The notes beneath the pieces are model-generated. The model had not been told where the DNA came from and searched no databases. It saw only the letters and a list, made by a program, of their open reading frames with translations. The position numbers and the translations under genes are program-made. Below are positions 42,973-50,181 of a DNA stretch of 52,434 nucleotides, piece by piece. This stretch comes from Streptomyces sp. ISL-10 (GTDB lineage: Bacteria > Actinomycetota > Actinomycetes > Streptomycetales > Streptomycetaceae): contig NZ_JAGGOJ010000015.1 in assembly GCF_018614575.1 (NCBI RefSeq), positions 143,421 through 195,854 of the forward strand, read 5' to 3'. Each line of letters starts with the position of its first letter. Position 1 is the stretch's first letter.

Positions 42973-44823
42973 CTACGACAGGTCGAACTGGCCGGCGATC
43001 TGCTGAATCTTGACGATCACGAACTCCGCGGGCTTGACCGGAGCGATTCCGATCACGACATTCACCACGCCGCGCTCGATGTCGGCTTCGGTGGTGGTGT
43101 CCTTGTCGCATTTCACGAAGTACGCCTCGCGGGGCGTGCCGCCCTTGAACGCGCCCTGCCGGAACAGGTCGTTGAGATAGGCCGATGCCTTCAGGCGGAT
43201 CTGCTGCCACAGCTGCTCGTCGTTCGGCTCGAAGACGACCCACTGCAGTCCGCGGTACAGGCTCTCCTCGATGTGGAGGGCGAGCCGGCGCACCGGCACG
43301 TACTTCCACTCGCTCTGCAGGGCGTCGGCGCCCGCGAGGGTCCGCGCACCCCACACCAGCGGCCCCACGACGGGGTAGGTGCGCAGGCAGTTGACGCCCA
43401 GCGGGTTCAGCAGGCCGTTGTCACGGTCCGTGAGCCGTACGGTCAGCGAGCGGACCCCGGCCAGGCGCGCCTCGGTGCCCGCGGGCGCCTTCCACACGCC
43501 GCGCTCGCCGTCCGTGCGGGCGATGACACCCGCGACGGCGCCGGAGGGCGGGAAGGCGCGCAGCCGGCCGGTGAGCGGGTCGGTCAGCTGCAGGTGCGGG
43601 AAGTACAGCCCCGCGTGGTCGCTGCGCACGCTGTCGAACGCACCGATCCCGGCGCGTGCCGCGTCGACGCTGCCCCAGGTGGAGGGCGAGTCGACGAGCA
43701 GGAAGATCCGCCGCTCCCGGCACAGTTGCTCGGCCGCCGAGACGACGGTGACCATGTCCTCGGTCGACTCGTACGCCGCCAGCTCGGGCAGCGCCAGCAG
43801 ATTGACGTCGTCGACGTCGCGCAGCGCCTGCAGACCGGTCTTGTCCGCCTCGCTGCCGATCAGGTCGCGCGGGCCGGGGGCGTCGCCGTCCTTGCCGCCC
43901 TCGAGCGCGAAGACCGGCGGGTTGACGGAGGCCTCCAGGCCCAGGTCGTTGGCGCATTCCCCGACGAAGCGCACGACGTCGTCCGGGTCGAGGGACCCGG
44001 CGACGACCTGGAGCCGGCGTCCGAACGCGGTGACCTCGGCCCCTGCGTAAGCGTGCTTGCCCGGCGCGTCGGGCAGCGCCCGCAGCTTGCGTTCCAGCAG
44101 CAGGGCGAGCTCGGTGACGTCCGTGGGCGGCTCGCCGTCGCGGTCGGGCTCGTAGAGCGTGAACTCCCGCTCCACATCACCGATCTTGACCTTCAGCTCG
44201 ACGTTCAGGTCGGGCAGCTCGGCGGCGAACGGCTTGGACACTGTGCCCGAGGGGTCCGGCCGGTCCTCGTCGAGTGCCTTCACGCGCACGAGTGAGGATC
44301 CGGCGTTCACGACCGTCTCGACGAAGCGGCCGTGCCCGGAGTGCATCGACAGACCGGTGAACGACTCGCGCGCGTCGCCGCGTGCGTCCAGGACATGCAG
44401 GTTGAAGGTCTTGTCGGGGGTGGGGGTGTCGTGGTCGACGGCCACCCGCAGGCCCGAGCCCCAGACGCCGGGCTCCTTCGCGTGCACCTCCAGCACCGGG
44501 CACTCGCTGCGCCCCTCCGTGGACTCGAGCGTGACGCAGGCCTCCTCGCCGGTGCCGGCCTTGGCCACGCGCACGACGACCGCGACCGTGCCGCCGTGGC
44601 CGAAGAACTGGTGCACCGCATAGCCGACAGCGCTCTGGGCGGTCAGACCGCCGAAGCGGCGCTCGAAGTCCGCGAAGCTGGTGATGCGGACCGGTTGGTT
44701 GAGCGGACCCCGGCGGGTGTGGCCCACGAATGCGATCACCGAAGTGGTGACCGAGGCGATGGTACGGACGCTGCTGGGAAGTTCTTCGATGTATACGCCG
44801 GGATAGCCCATGTGCGTCGGCAT
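42973..44823 (-). CDS. Contractile sheath protein
   Basis: 616 aa from the ATG at 44823, with GGAGGGGGA just upstream; an ATG at 44811 gives MGYPGVYIEE and is an alternative. N-terminal sheath motifs include GYPGVYIEELPSSVRTIASV, SVIAFVGHTRRGPLNQPV and FADFERRFGGL. The C-terminal part has RRLALHIEESLYRGLQWVVF, EPNDEQLWQQIR and PVKPAEFVIVKIQQ, the terminal strand that interlocks neighbouring subunits. The middle ~250 residues are a variable insertion exposed on the particle. One sheath gene, not three as in AFP, is typical of Streptomyces eCIS. This is the first gene of the operon. Confidence 0.96.
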   Translation of the reverse strand: MPTHMGYPGVYIEELPSSVRTIASVTTSVIAFVGHTRRGPLNQPVRITSFADFERRFGGLTAQSAVGYAVHQFFGHGGTVAVVVRVAKAGTGEEACVTLESTEGRSECPVLEVHAKEPGVWGSGLRVAVDHDTPTPDKTFNLHVLDARGDARESFTGLSMHSGHGRFVETVVNAGSSLVRVKALDEDRPDPSGTVSKPFAAELPDLNVELKVKIGDVEREFTLYEPDRDGEPPTDVTELALLLERKLRALPDAPGKHAYAGAEVTAFGRRLQVVAGSLDPDDVVRFVGECANDLGLEASVNPPVFALEGGKDGDAPGPRDLIGSEADKTGLQALRDVDDVNLLALPELAAYESTEDMVTVVSAAEQLCRERRIFLLVDSPSTWGSVDAARAGIGAFDSVRSDHAGLYFPHLQLTDPLTGRLRAFPPSGAVAGVIARTDGERGVWKAPAGTEARLAGVRSLTVRLTDRDNGLLNPLGVNCLRTYPVVGPLVWGARTLAGADALQSEWKYVPVRRLALHIEESLYRGLQWVVFEPNDEQLWQQIRLKASAYLNDLFRQGAFKGGTPREAYFVKCDKDTTTEADIERGVVNVVIGIAPVKPAEFVIVKIQQIAGQFDLS

Positions 44824-45774
44824 TCCCCCTCCATTCCCTTCGCGCACCAAGAGATGAGGAGAGGACGTGTAAGCACATGTCCGCGCATGCGGACGCAACG
44901 ATCGAGCTCTTCACTTTCCCCCGCCACACACCCCGTGCGATATCGGTCTCGCAGGGCCATTCGCATGCGCATGCGTTTGTGGCTCCTGATGCATGAGTGC
45001 CTCTGCGAGTCTCGTTCGTCTCTCAAGTGCCGGTCAAGGGACCGATTCAGTCATCCGCCGGGAGGTATCGGTGAAGAGGCGGTCGGCTGATCGGTATGGT
45101 CAGCGCGATGTCGGTGGTGAGTTATGGAGACGAATTCACGTGGACTTCACATCGCTGCATCGGCCAGGGATTGAATCCGGCCGATCGGAGAACACTCCGG
45201 CGCGCCGCCTTGTGTCCCCGATGCAATGAATTGTGGCGGAATTCCGGGGAGTTGACTGCGGTACAGCTGCGGCCGGCCGGCGTGAGCGCCGCCGGGACCG
45301 GTCCCGGCGGGTCCGACGTCCTCTTCCCGCGTCTGGCCACTTCACGCCCAACTGTTCGGACGTGCCGCCGGGCCGGCGCCGCGGTGTACCGCCAGGCGGG
45401 AATGGGCGTGCCCCAGGCCGGAATGCGATCAACCCGGGTGCCCCGGTGAACTCCTGGTCATGCTCTGGGGGTTGCTTCCCGTCGACCGCTGTCGAGGCGG
45501 AGATCCGGGACGGACAACGTCACATTGGGGCGACGGGGTGTCCACGGGCGGGCGCGCTCCCTCCACGCCCGGGGCGGGACGCCGAGTTGTGAGGGCCGTC
45601 GTGAGTGCTCGTATGCAAGCGCGCGGACACGGTGTCGCCGTCGCGCAACACGATGGTGGGCACCAGGCGTGCGGCGGCGGCGCATCTCGACGACGAAGCG
45701 GGGCAGGCGTGTCCACGAACAACGTCCGCACAACACGTGCAAGCCGTGGACGGTTGCACACCGCAGGAGGTGCC
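44824..45774. other. Long regulatory/intergenic region upstream of the eCIS operon
   Basis: 951 bp with no convincing gene. The stretch 44930-45260 is visibly poorer in GC than its surroundings. A plus-strand frame at 45096-45449 contains CPRCNELWRNSGEL, but it uses many A/T-ending codons, unlike Streptomyces genes, and has no clear ribosome binding site. I leave it unannotated. The region must hold the promoter of the ~30-kb operon. Confidence 0.5.
44948..45009. promoter_or_regulatory. Nested inverted repeats, candidate operator for the eCIS operon
   Basis: A perfect 14-bp palindrome CGCATGCGCATGCG lies at 44962-44975, about 150 bp upstream of the sheath start. It sits inside a wider inverted repeat, CTCGCAG at 44948-44954 and CTGCGAG at 45003-45009. 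Such nested symmetry suggests a protein-binding site or a stem-loop. No known regulator motif is recognised. Confidence 0.35.
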
Positions 45775-45921
45775 ATGTCCGGCCTGATGACACGAATCAA
45801 GCAGTTCGCCCGCAGCCCCCGGGGCCACAGGACGATCGGCGCAGCGCGCCGCGCCGCAGCCGACCCGCGGAGGCGGGCCCAGGCGCGCCGCGTGCTGAGC
45901 CGGTTCCGCGCACGGCGCTGA
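45775..45921 (+). CDS. 48-aa basic protein
   Basis: It starts at the ATG at 45775 with a strong GCAGGAGG site 5 bp upstream, which makes the short frame convincing. The sequence begins MSGLMTRIKQFARSPRGHRT and is very rich in Arg/Ala, ending in RFRARR. It is probably helical and cationic, able to bind nucleic acid or membrane. Small proteins with this opening are known to me from other Streptomyces without assigned function. It is followed by a perfect hairpin terminator and transcribed away from the eCIS operon. Confidence 0.7.
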   Translation: MSGLMTRIKQFARSPRGHRTIGAARRAAADPRRRAQARRVLSRFRARR

Positions 45922-46056
45922 GGTCTTCTTCGGCCTGTTTCTCGCCGGCCGGCTGGACGAAGCCGTGCCCGCGGCACGACGCCTTCCGGGCGGCCCGGCA
46001 GCGGGAACGCTCGCTGCTGGATGCCCTCGCTGACCGGCGCTGTCCCGCGACGACGG

Positions 46057-46087
46057 CGCGGCCCCGCCCATGAGGGGCGGGGCCGCG
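46057..46087. terminator. Bidirectional hairpin terminator
   Basis: A perfect 13-bp stem has arms CGCGGCCCCGCCC (46057-46069) and GGGCGGGGCCGCG (46075-46087) around a five-base loop. It lies between the convergent 48-aa gene and the lytic enzyme gene. Confidence 0.8.
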
Positions 46088-46125
46088 AGGGCCGAACGGT
46101 TCGGAAGACGGCTCGGAAGGGTGGA

Positions 46126-46692
46126 TCAGTAGGCGGAGTCGACGTTGTCGATCGAGCCGTACCTGTCGGCGGCGTAGTTCGCGGCCGCGGTGATGTTGGC
46201 CACCGGGTCGGTCAGATCGTTCGGGGTGCCGTCGACGTGGTAGGCGTCGAACGTCGGCTGGATGACCTGGAGAAGGCCCTTGGACGGCGTGCCGTTCTGC
46301 GCGTTGACGTCCCAGTTGTTCTGGGCGTTCGGGTTGCCGCTGGACTCCCGCATGATGTTGCGGTGCAGGCCTTCGTACGTGCCGGGGATGCCCTCGGACT
46401 TCATGATGTCGAGCGCTTCCTTGATCCAGCCGTCGAGGTTGTCGGCGTAGACCTTCTTCGCCTTCTTCGCCTTCTTGGGGTTGTCCTTCTTGGGGTTGTC
46501 CTTCTTCGCCGGCGAGACCCCGGCCGTCGCCACCGTGGCCTTCGACGTGCTCTCCGTGACCGGAGCGGCCTGCGCCGGCGAGGGGGCGAGGGTGAGCGCG
46601 ATTGCTGCGGCGCCCGCCGTGGCCAGGCCGGTGACAGAGAACGTGCGGAAGCGGGCGGTACGGCTGGCGGTGTTCTGCATGGCGGCGGTCAT
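46126..46692 (-). CDS. Secreted transglycosylase SLT-domain protein
   Basis: 188 aa from the ATG at 46692 (GGAGAG upstream); an ATG at 46680 is possible. A Sec signal peptide covers about 1-43, ending APSPAQAAP. A Lys-rich linker with the repeats KKDNPKKDNPKKAKKAKK follows near 62-80. The catalytic lytic-transglycosylase-like domain (about 82-188) shows GLHRNIMRESSGNPNAQNNW with the catalytic Glu in RES, NGTPSKGLLQVIQPTFDAYH and a closing AANYAADRYGSIDNVDSAY. It should cleave peptidoglycan glycan strands outside the membrane, for wall turnover or resuscitation-like growth. It shares a terminator with the 48-aa gene. Confidence 0.88.
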   Translation of the reverse strand: MTAAMQNTASRTARFRTFSVTGLATAGAAAIALTLAPSPAQAAPVTESTSKATVATAGVSPAKKDNPKKDNPKKAKKAKKVYADNLDGWIKEALDIMKSEGIPGTYEGLHRNIMRESSGNPNAQNNWDVNAQNGTPSKGLLQVIQPTFDAYHVDGTPNDLTDPVANITAAANYAADRYGSIDNVDSAY

Positions 46693-47380
46693 ACGGAAGG
46701 GACTCTCCAAACGGGGGACGTCATGGGGCGGCCGACCGTGGTCGCGATCGGCGGGAGGCGGAGAAGGTCTCCGCGTCGGGGCCGGAGCGGTCGACCGGGC
46801 GGGATGCGCCCGGTCCCGGTGCTCGCTCCCCGGAACGTCAGCCATGGTTAGGGGCGGTTCGAGCCCGGCGCAAGAATGTGACCTACTACCCCACTACAGA
46901 GCAATGCCGCAAAGAATCATGTGAGGGGTGTATGTCCGGCATGCCAGAGGTGTGGTTTCCCCTACCGCGCTTAGTAAGTGATGTGGGTCCTATGCCCGGC
47001 ATCACAAAGGGGAAGGTGCTGCGGGGCAGGAGCGCTACTCGCAGTGGGCGGACGTCACAGCCGATGTCCCGGGAACAATCCGCGACTTACGAACGCGTCG
47101 GACTGAGCCGTGCCGGGAGCGACGTGAACGGCGTGGCGGCAGGCGATGTGACCGGCAGTGTTGTCAACGGCCTCGTGCGCCGGCTTGTGAAGCTGGTGGA
47201 GAACACGTCGCGGTTCTCGCCCGACTGCTCGCGTGATCGCCGGACAGGTCGAAGGGGGCTCATGCGGCAGCGTGCGCCCCGGACGCCGAACGCGCTGCCC
47301 CTGGTCAGGCGCGGGTGGACGCCGAGTTCCACGGCGGCCACGGAGACGGCGGGCGCGAGCACGCACCGCCGGCGACGCAG
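46693..47380. other. Upstream region of the lytic enzyme gene plus an unassigned stretch
   Basis: About 690 bp. The part next to the lytic gene (46693-46890) is a long leader containing CTAACCATGG on the minus strand. I looked for a cyclic-di-AMP (ydaO-type) riboswitch because such leaders precede cell-wall hydrolases, but could not match its consensus. The segment 46870-46990 is AT-richer and probably holds the promoter. 47000-47380 shows no supportable gene on either strand. Confidence 0.4.
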
Positions 47381-47418
47381 GCGGGGCGGGCCGGCCCGTC
47401 AGGCCGCGCCCGCCCCGC
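47381..47418 (-). terminator. Hairpin terminator of nagB
   Basis: Outer arms GCGGGGCGGGC (47381-47391) and GCCCGCCCCGC (47408-47418) pair over 11 bp and enclose a further CGGCC/GGCCG stem with loop CGTCA. It begins 12 bp after the nagB stop. Confidence 0.8.
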
Positions 47419-47429
47419 TTGGTACAGGT

Positions 47430-48215
47430 CTAGATGCCCTGCCAGTGCGGCTTCGCCGCGTACGTGGCGCGGAAGTAGGCGGCGAGCTTCAGGCTGGAGG
47501 CCGCCGCTTCGTCGACCACCACCGTGGCGTGTGGGTGGAGCTGGAGGGCCGAGGCGGGGACCAGGGCGGCCAGCGGGCCCTCGACCGCGAGCGCCACGGC
47601 GTCCGCCTTGGCCTCGCCGGTCGCCAGCAGCACCAGGTGGCGGGCCTCCAGGATGGTGCCGATGCCCTGAGTGATGACGTGGTGGGGGACCTGGTCGATG
47701 TCGCCGCCGAAGAACCGGGCGTTGTCGACACGGGTCTGCTGGGTGAGGGTCTTGATGCGCGTGCGCGAGGCGAGCGAGGAGCAGGGCTCGTTGAAGCCGA
47801 TGTGGCCGTCCGTGCCGATGCCCAGGAGCTGGAGGTCTACGCCGCCCGCCTCCGCCAGTGCGCGGTCGTACGCGAGACAGGCCGCGGCCACGTCCTCGGC
47901 GGTGCCGTCGGGCCCCATGAAGGCCGCCTCGCTCAGGCCGAGCGGCTCGACGACCTCGCGCAGCACGACGGACCGGTACGACTCGGGGTGCCCGGCGGGC
48001 AGGCCGACGTACTCGTCGAGCTGGCAGATCCGGGCGCGGGAGGCGTCCACCTCCTTCGCCGAGACCTTGGCGGCGAGTGCTTCGTAGATCGGCAGCGGGG
48101 TCGACCCAGTCGCCACGCCGAGGAGGGCGTCGGGCTTGCGTCGCAGCAGGTCGGCCATGGCTTCGGCGATGAGTTCGCCAGCCGCGGCGGAGTCCGGAAC
48201 GATGACAACTTCCAC
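47430..48215 (-). CDS. nagB: Glucosamine-6-phosphate deaminase
   Basis: 261 aa from the GTG at 48215, with AGGGA 5 bp upstream. It converts glucosamine-6-phosphate to fructose-6-phosphate plus ammonia in the cytosol, the last step of N-acetylglucosamine and chitin use. Family motifs are LLGVATGSTPLPIYEAL, QLDEYVGLPAGHPESYR with the catalytic Asp, GIGTDGHIGFNEP with the Asp-His pair and Glu, and SSLASRTRIKTL. It stands alone, with a DasR operator upstream and a strong terminator downstream. In Streptomyces, GlcN-6-P and related phosphosugars release DasR, so nagB should respond to its own substrate. Confidence 0.97.
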   Translation of the reverse strand: MEVVIVPDSAAAGELIAEAMADLLRRKPDALLGVATGSTPLPIYEALAAKVSAKEVDASRARICQLDEYVGLPAGHPESYRSVVLREVVEPLGLSEAAFMGPDGTAEDVAAACLAYDRALAEAGGVDLQLLGIGTDGHIGFNEPCSSLASRTRIKTLTQQTRVDNARFFGGDIDQVPHHVITQGIGTILEARHLVLLATGEAKADAVALAVEGPLAALVPASALQLHPHATVVVDEAAASSLKLAAYFRATYAAKPHWQGI

Positions 48216-48240
48216 GAAGATCCCTGTCTCTGAAGCGCGC

Positions 48241-48256
48241 AGTGGTGTAGACCAAT
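48241..48256. promoter_or_regulatory. DasR-responsive element (dre) in front of nagB
   Basis: AGTGGTGTAGACCAAT at 48241-48256 matches the known dre consensus A(C/G)TGGTCTAGACCA(C/G)T at most positions. It lies 26 bp upstream of the nagB start codon. DasR is the GntR-family master regulator of N-acetylglucosamine use in Streptomyces, and nagB is an established target in model species. Confidence 0.85.
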
Positions 48257-48775
48257 CTACCTGCCGGGAGGCGTCCTGTCTTCTGGTACGACCGCTTACG
48301 TGCCGGTAACCCGACGCCATGGTGCGCACGACGGGTGCGCGCGGGGACGCGGACGCGTCCAGGCGGGGCGCGCAACGCGACCTGAGCGACCTCCCGCGCC
48401 GCCTTCAGCGGCAGCCGCCAGCCGGTGTCCCGGCCCATGACGGGCGGCCGTGCCCAGGGCGGATGGCAGGCCACCGCACCGGCGCGGTGCAGCCAAGCGC
48501 CCGAAACCGGACGGCGGTTCGCGCACGGGCGACGGGACGCGAGGGGGTGAGTTGGTGGGTTCGCGTGGCGGACGACGGGCCTTGCGCGAAGGGCCGCTAC
48601 ACTGCCGGCGGCCACGGGCGCGCCAGGGGGGCGAGGAGCGGGAAGGACGACGGCCTCGGGCAGGGGCTACGGGCCTCGGGCAGGGCAAGGAGCTCAGGGA
48701 AGGGCGAAGAGCGGGAAGGCCACGGGGGCAGCCCGGGAAGGGCAAGGCACCCGCAGAGGCCCACGCCCCAAGACG
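48257..48775. other. Non-coding stretch upstream of nagB
   Basis: About 520 bp. Open frames exist only because of GC richness, and none resembles a protein. A short direct repeat of GCCTCGGGCAGGG occurs twice near 48655-48695, within a purine-rich stretch. I see no RNA gene. Confidence 0.45.
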
Positions 48776-48991
48776 TCAGAACAGCGGCAGCTGGCCCGGG
48801 AACTCCGGCACGACGCTGCCGTCCAGCGACGGCTGAAGCGCCGGGGCGACCGGCGCCTGGCGCCGCGACCCCGGGCAGGAGACCAGCTTCGTGTCCGAAC
48901 GGCGACCGGCCGGATCATGGCGGGCGAACCGCCCCGCCACCACGGCGATCTCACGGCGGCACTCCGGACACAGCCGGCGGGGAGCTGACAT
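48776..48991 (-). CDS. Small protein with CPEC zinc motif
   Basis: 71 aa from the ATG at 48991. It starts MSAPRRLCPECRREIAVVAG, carries the single CxxC pair with a further His and Cys downstream (ARHDP, LVSCPGS), and ends in FPGQLPLF. The pattern of an N-terminal zinc knuckle and a conserved PGQLPLF tail recalls small Streptomyces proteins of unknown function. Its ATG overlaps no neighbour and the binding site is weak, so the start is a best guess. Confidence 0.62.
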   Translation of the reverse strand: MSAPRRLCPECRREIAVVAGRFARHDPAGRRSDTKLVSCPGSRRQAPVAPALQPSLDGSVVPEFPGQLPLF

Positions 48992-49099
48992 GCGCCTCAG
49001 TCTGCCAGGGCCCTCCGACAACCCCGGCCGGCCGCGGCCCGCCCGGGACGATGGGCCGGTGACCCCGCTACCTCGCCGTACGCGAGGCGGCCTGATTCT

Positions 49100-49261
49100 T
49101 CAGCCGCCGGGCCGGGCGGGGGGGTCGGTCCCTCGCGCCCTGTGCGTCGGCTGCGCAGGGGGGTGAGGCCGGTGCCGTCGAAGGTGACACGGACCATGTG
49201 CGGGGTCAGCCGCCCGGACGGCGGTGACGCGGATATGACGGACCGGCAGGGGCTGGGGCAT
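49100..49261 (-). pseudogene. Siderophore-interacting protein, 5' fragment with frameshift
   Basis: The ATG at 49261 with GGGAGATCCG begins MPQPLPVRHIRVTAVR, then the frame is lost near 49212. In the next frame the sequence continues RLTPHMVRVTFDGTGLTPL, the conserved N-terminus of siderophore-interacting FAD-binding (SIP) ferric reductases. Restoring one base joins both parts perfectly. Nothing resembling the remaining ~230 residues follows, so the gene is truncated as well as frameshifted. Confidence 0.75.
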
Positions 49262-49493
49262 CGGATCTCCCGGACGAGGACGGTACGGATCGGGCTCACA
49301 CCGTCGCGGCGGCTGCCGACACGCGGTGACACCCCCACCGCCACGGCCGAGGGCTGGGCAGCTGAAGTCGGGCCGTGGCACCGGCCGGAGCCGGACGATG
49401 GGCGAGGCGCACCGCCGCCTCCGCACGGTGGCGGCGCGGAATCGTGGTCAGCCGTCCCCGGCGCGACGCGGGCACCTGACAGCTCAGCGCAAC

Positions 49494-49670
49494 TCAACGC
49501 ACCGCGACGAGCCGGGCCGAGGCGACCGCGTTCCCGTCGTAGCCCCGTGCGCTCGGAGTACGCGCCGCCGCAGGTGATCAGCCGGATCTCCGCGTCCATG
49601 CCGTCCGCGTAGACCCGCCCCGCCGGGAAGTCTTCTGCCGGAACACCTCGACGGCGTAGACCGCGAACAC
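49494..49670 (-). pseudogene. Sortase, 3' fragment with two frameshifts
   Basis: On the minus strand three pieces in sequence match the C-terminal part of an actinobacterial class E/F sortase: VFAVYAVEVFRQK (49670-49632), then DFPAGRVYADG and RLITCGGAYSERTG in a second frame, then GYDGNAVASARLVAVR and a stop at 49494 back in the first. TCGG holds the catalytic cysteine. A one-base loss and a one-base gain explain the shifts. The catalytic His and everything before it are missing: the fragment begins right at the stop codon of the ArsR gene, which points to a deletion or insertion junction. Confidence 0.78.
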
Positions 49671-49673
49671 CTG

Positions 49674-50069
49674 TCAGGCGCGCCCGGTGGTGTCCTCGGT
49701 GGCGACCGGCTCGGGCACGTCGCGTGTGCCCAGGCGCAGATGTTCGATGTGGTAGACGGCCTCGTCCAGGAGCTGGGCGACATGCGTGTCGTAGAGGCTG
49801 TACTCGATCCGGCGGCCCTGACGCGTCCCGGTGACCAGACCCAGGGTGCGCAGGAGACGCAACTGATGGGAGACCGCCGACTGTTCCATGTCGACCGCGT
49901 CCGCGAGCTCCGTCACTCCGCAGGGGCCCTGGCGCAGGCGCGTGAGGATCATCAACCGCGAAGGGGTGGCCAGGGCCTGGAGCGTGGCGGCGATCGTGGC
50001 CGCGGAGTCCGCGTCCAGGTGGGCGACCGGTGTGGTGCCGCTGCTGACTCCGTGTCCCATGCCGCACAT
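49674..50069 (-). CDS. ArsR/SmtB-family metal-sensing repressor (NmtR/CzrA-like site)
   Basis: 131 aa from the ATG at 50069; an ATG at 50060 is an alternative and neither has a strong binding site, so the mRNA may be leaderless. Winged-helix core: LATPSRLMILTRLRQGPCGV, then ELADAVDMEQSAVSHQLRLL as recognition helix, and RRIEYSLYD as wing. Helix alpha5 carries DTHVAQLLDEAVYHIEH, an exact D-x-H-(10)-H-x-x-H alpha5 site as in CzrA and NmtR. No ELCVC arsenic/cadmium motif is present. The first residues (MCGMGHGV) add Cys and His, as in N-terminal chelate arms. It should repress the divergent metal ATPase and release DNA on binding Zn, Ni or Co. Confidence 0.92.
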   Translation of the reverse strand: MCGMGHGVSSGTTPVAHLDADSAATIAATLQALATPSRLMILTRLRQGPCGVTELADAVDMEQSAVSHQLRLLRTLGLVTGTRQGRRIEYSLYDTHVAQLLDEAVYHIEHLRLGTRDVPEPVATEDTTGRA

Positions 50070-50094
50070 CGTAGCCGTGCGACCAATCAAATGA

Positions 50095-50110
50095 ATGAAG
50101 AGCTCTTCAT
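50095..50110. promoter_or_regulatory. Perfect 16-bp palindrome, candidate ArsR operator
   Basis: ATGAAGAGCTCTTCAT is a perfect inverted repeat in the 112-bp gap between the divergent ArsR and P-type ATPase genes. Its half-site (TGAA/TTCA) is like the 12-2-12 operators of SmtB/ArsR repressors. It lies 12-16 bp upstream of a TATGGT box for the ATPase. Confidence 0.75.
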
Positions 50111-50181
50111 GTGTTCCGCTATGGTGGTGGGGTCAGCCGAGACGGCTCCGCCCCGCGCGGACCCGGAGAAGAGGTGTCCCG

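Larger units (their letters stand above)
15001..44823 (-). other. Contractile injection system (eCIS) gene cluster, about 30 kb, single strand
   Basis: Nineteen consecutive minus-strand genes run from sheath to amidase, with no gap over about 50 bp and 4-bp overlaps at 23439, 26615, 26989, 30119 and 37342. All core parts of an Afp/Pvc-like particle can be assigned: sheath, tube, tube terminator, AAA+ ATPase, hub and LysM proteins, split spike, PAAR tip, gp25 and two gpJ-type wedge proteins. There is no capsid, portal, terminase, integrase or lysis cassette, so this is not a prophage. The missing parts are a dedicated tape-measure gene and, as usual for Streptomyces, clear tail fibres. Confidence 0.93.

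Noticed and set aside
15001..44823. Prophage or type VI secretion system
   Set aside because: No capsid, portal, terminase, integrase or lysis genes, and no TssJLM membrane complex; DUF4255, AAA+ ATPase and DUF4157 genes instead mark an eCIS.
45096..45449. 117-aa plus-strand frame with CPRCNELW zinc-like motif
   Set aside because: Codon third positions are A/T-rich compared with all neighbours and there is no clear ribosome binding site, so coding is unlikely.
46693..46890. Cyclic-di-AMP (ydaO) riboswitch in the leader of the lytic enzyme gene
   Set aside because: The gene class is right, but I could not align the leader to the conserved core. An Infernal search with RF00379 would decide.
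48319..49062. Plus-strand 247-aa frame opposite nagB upstream region and the CPEC gene
   Set aside because: Arg/Gly/Pro low complexity, no binding site, and it overlaps a better-supported gene on the other strand.
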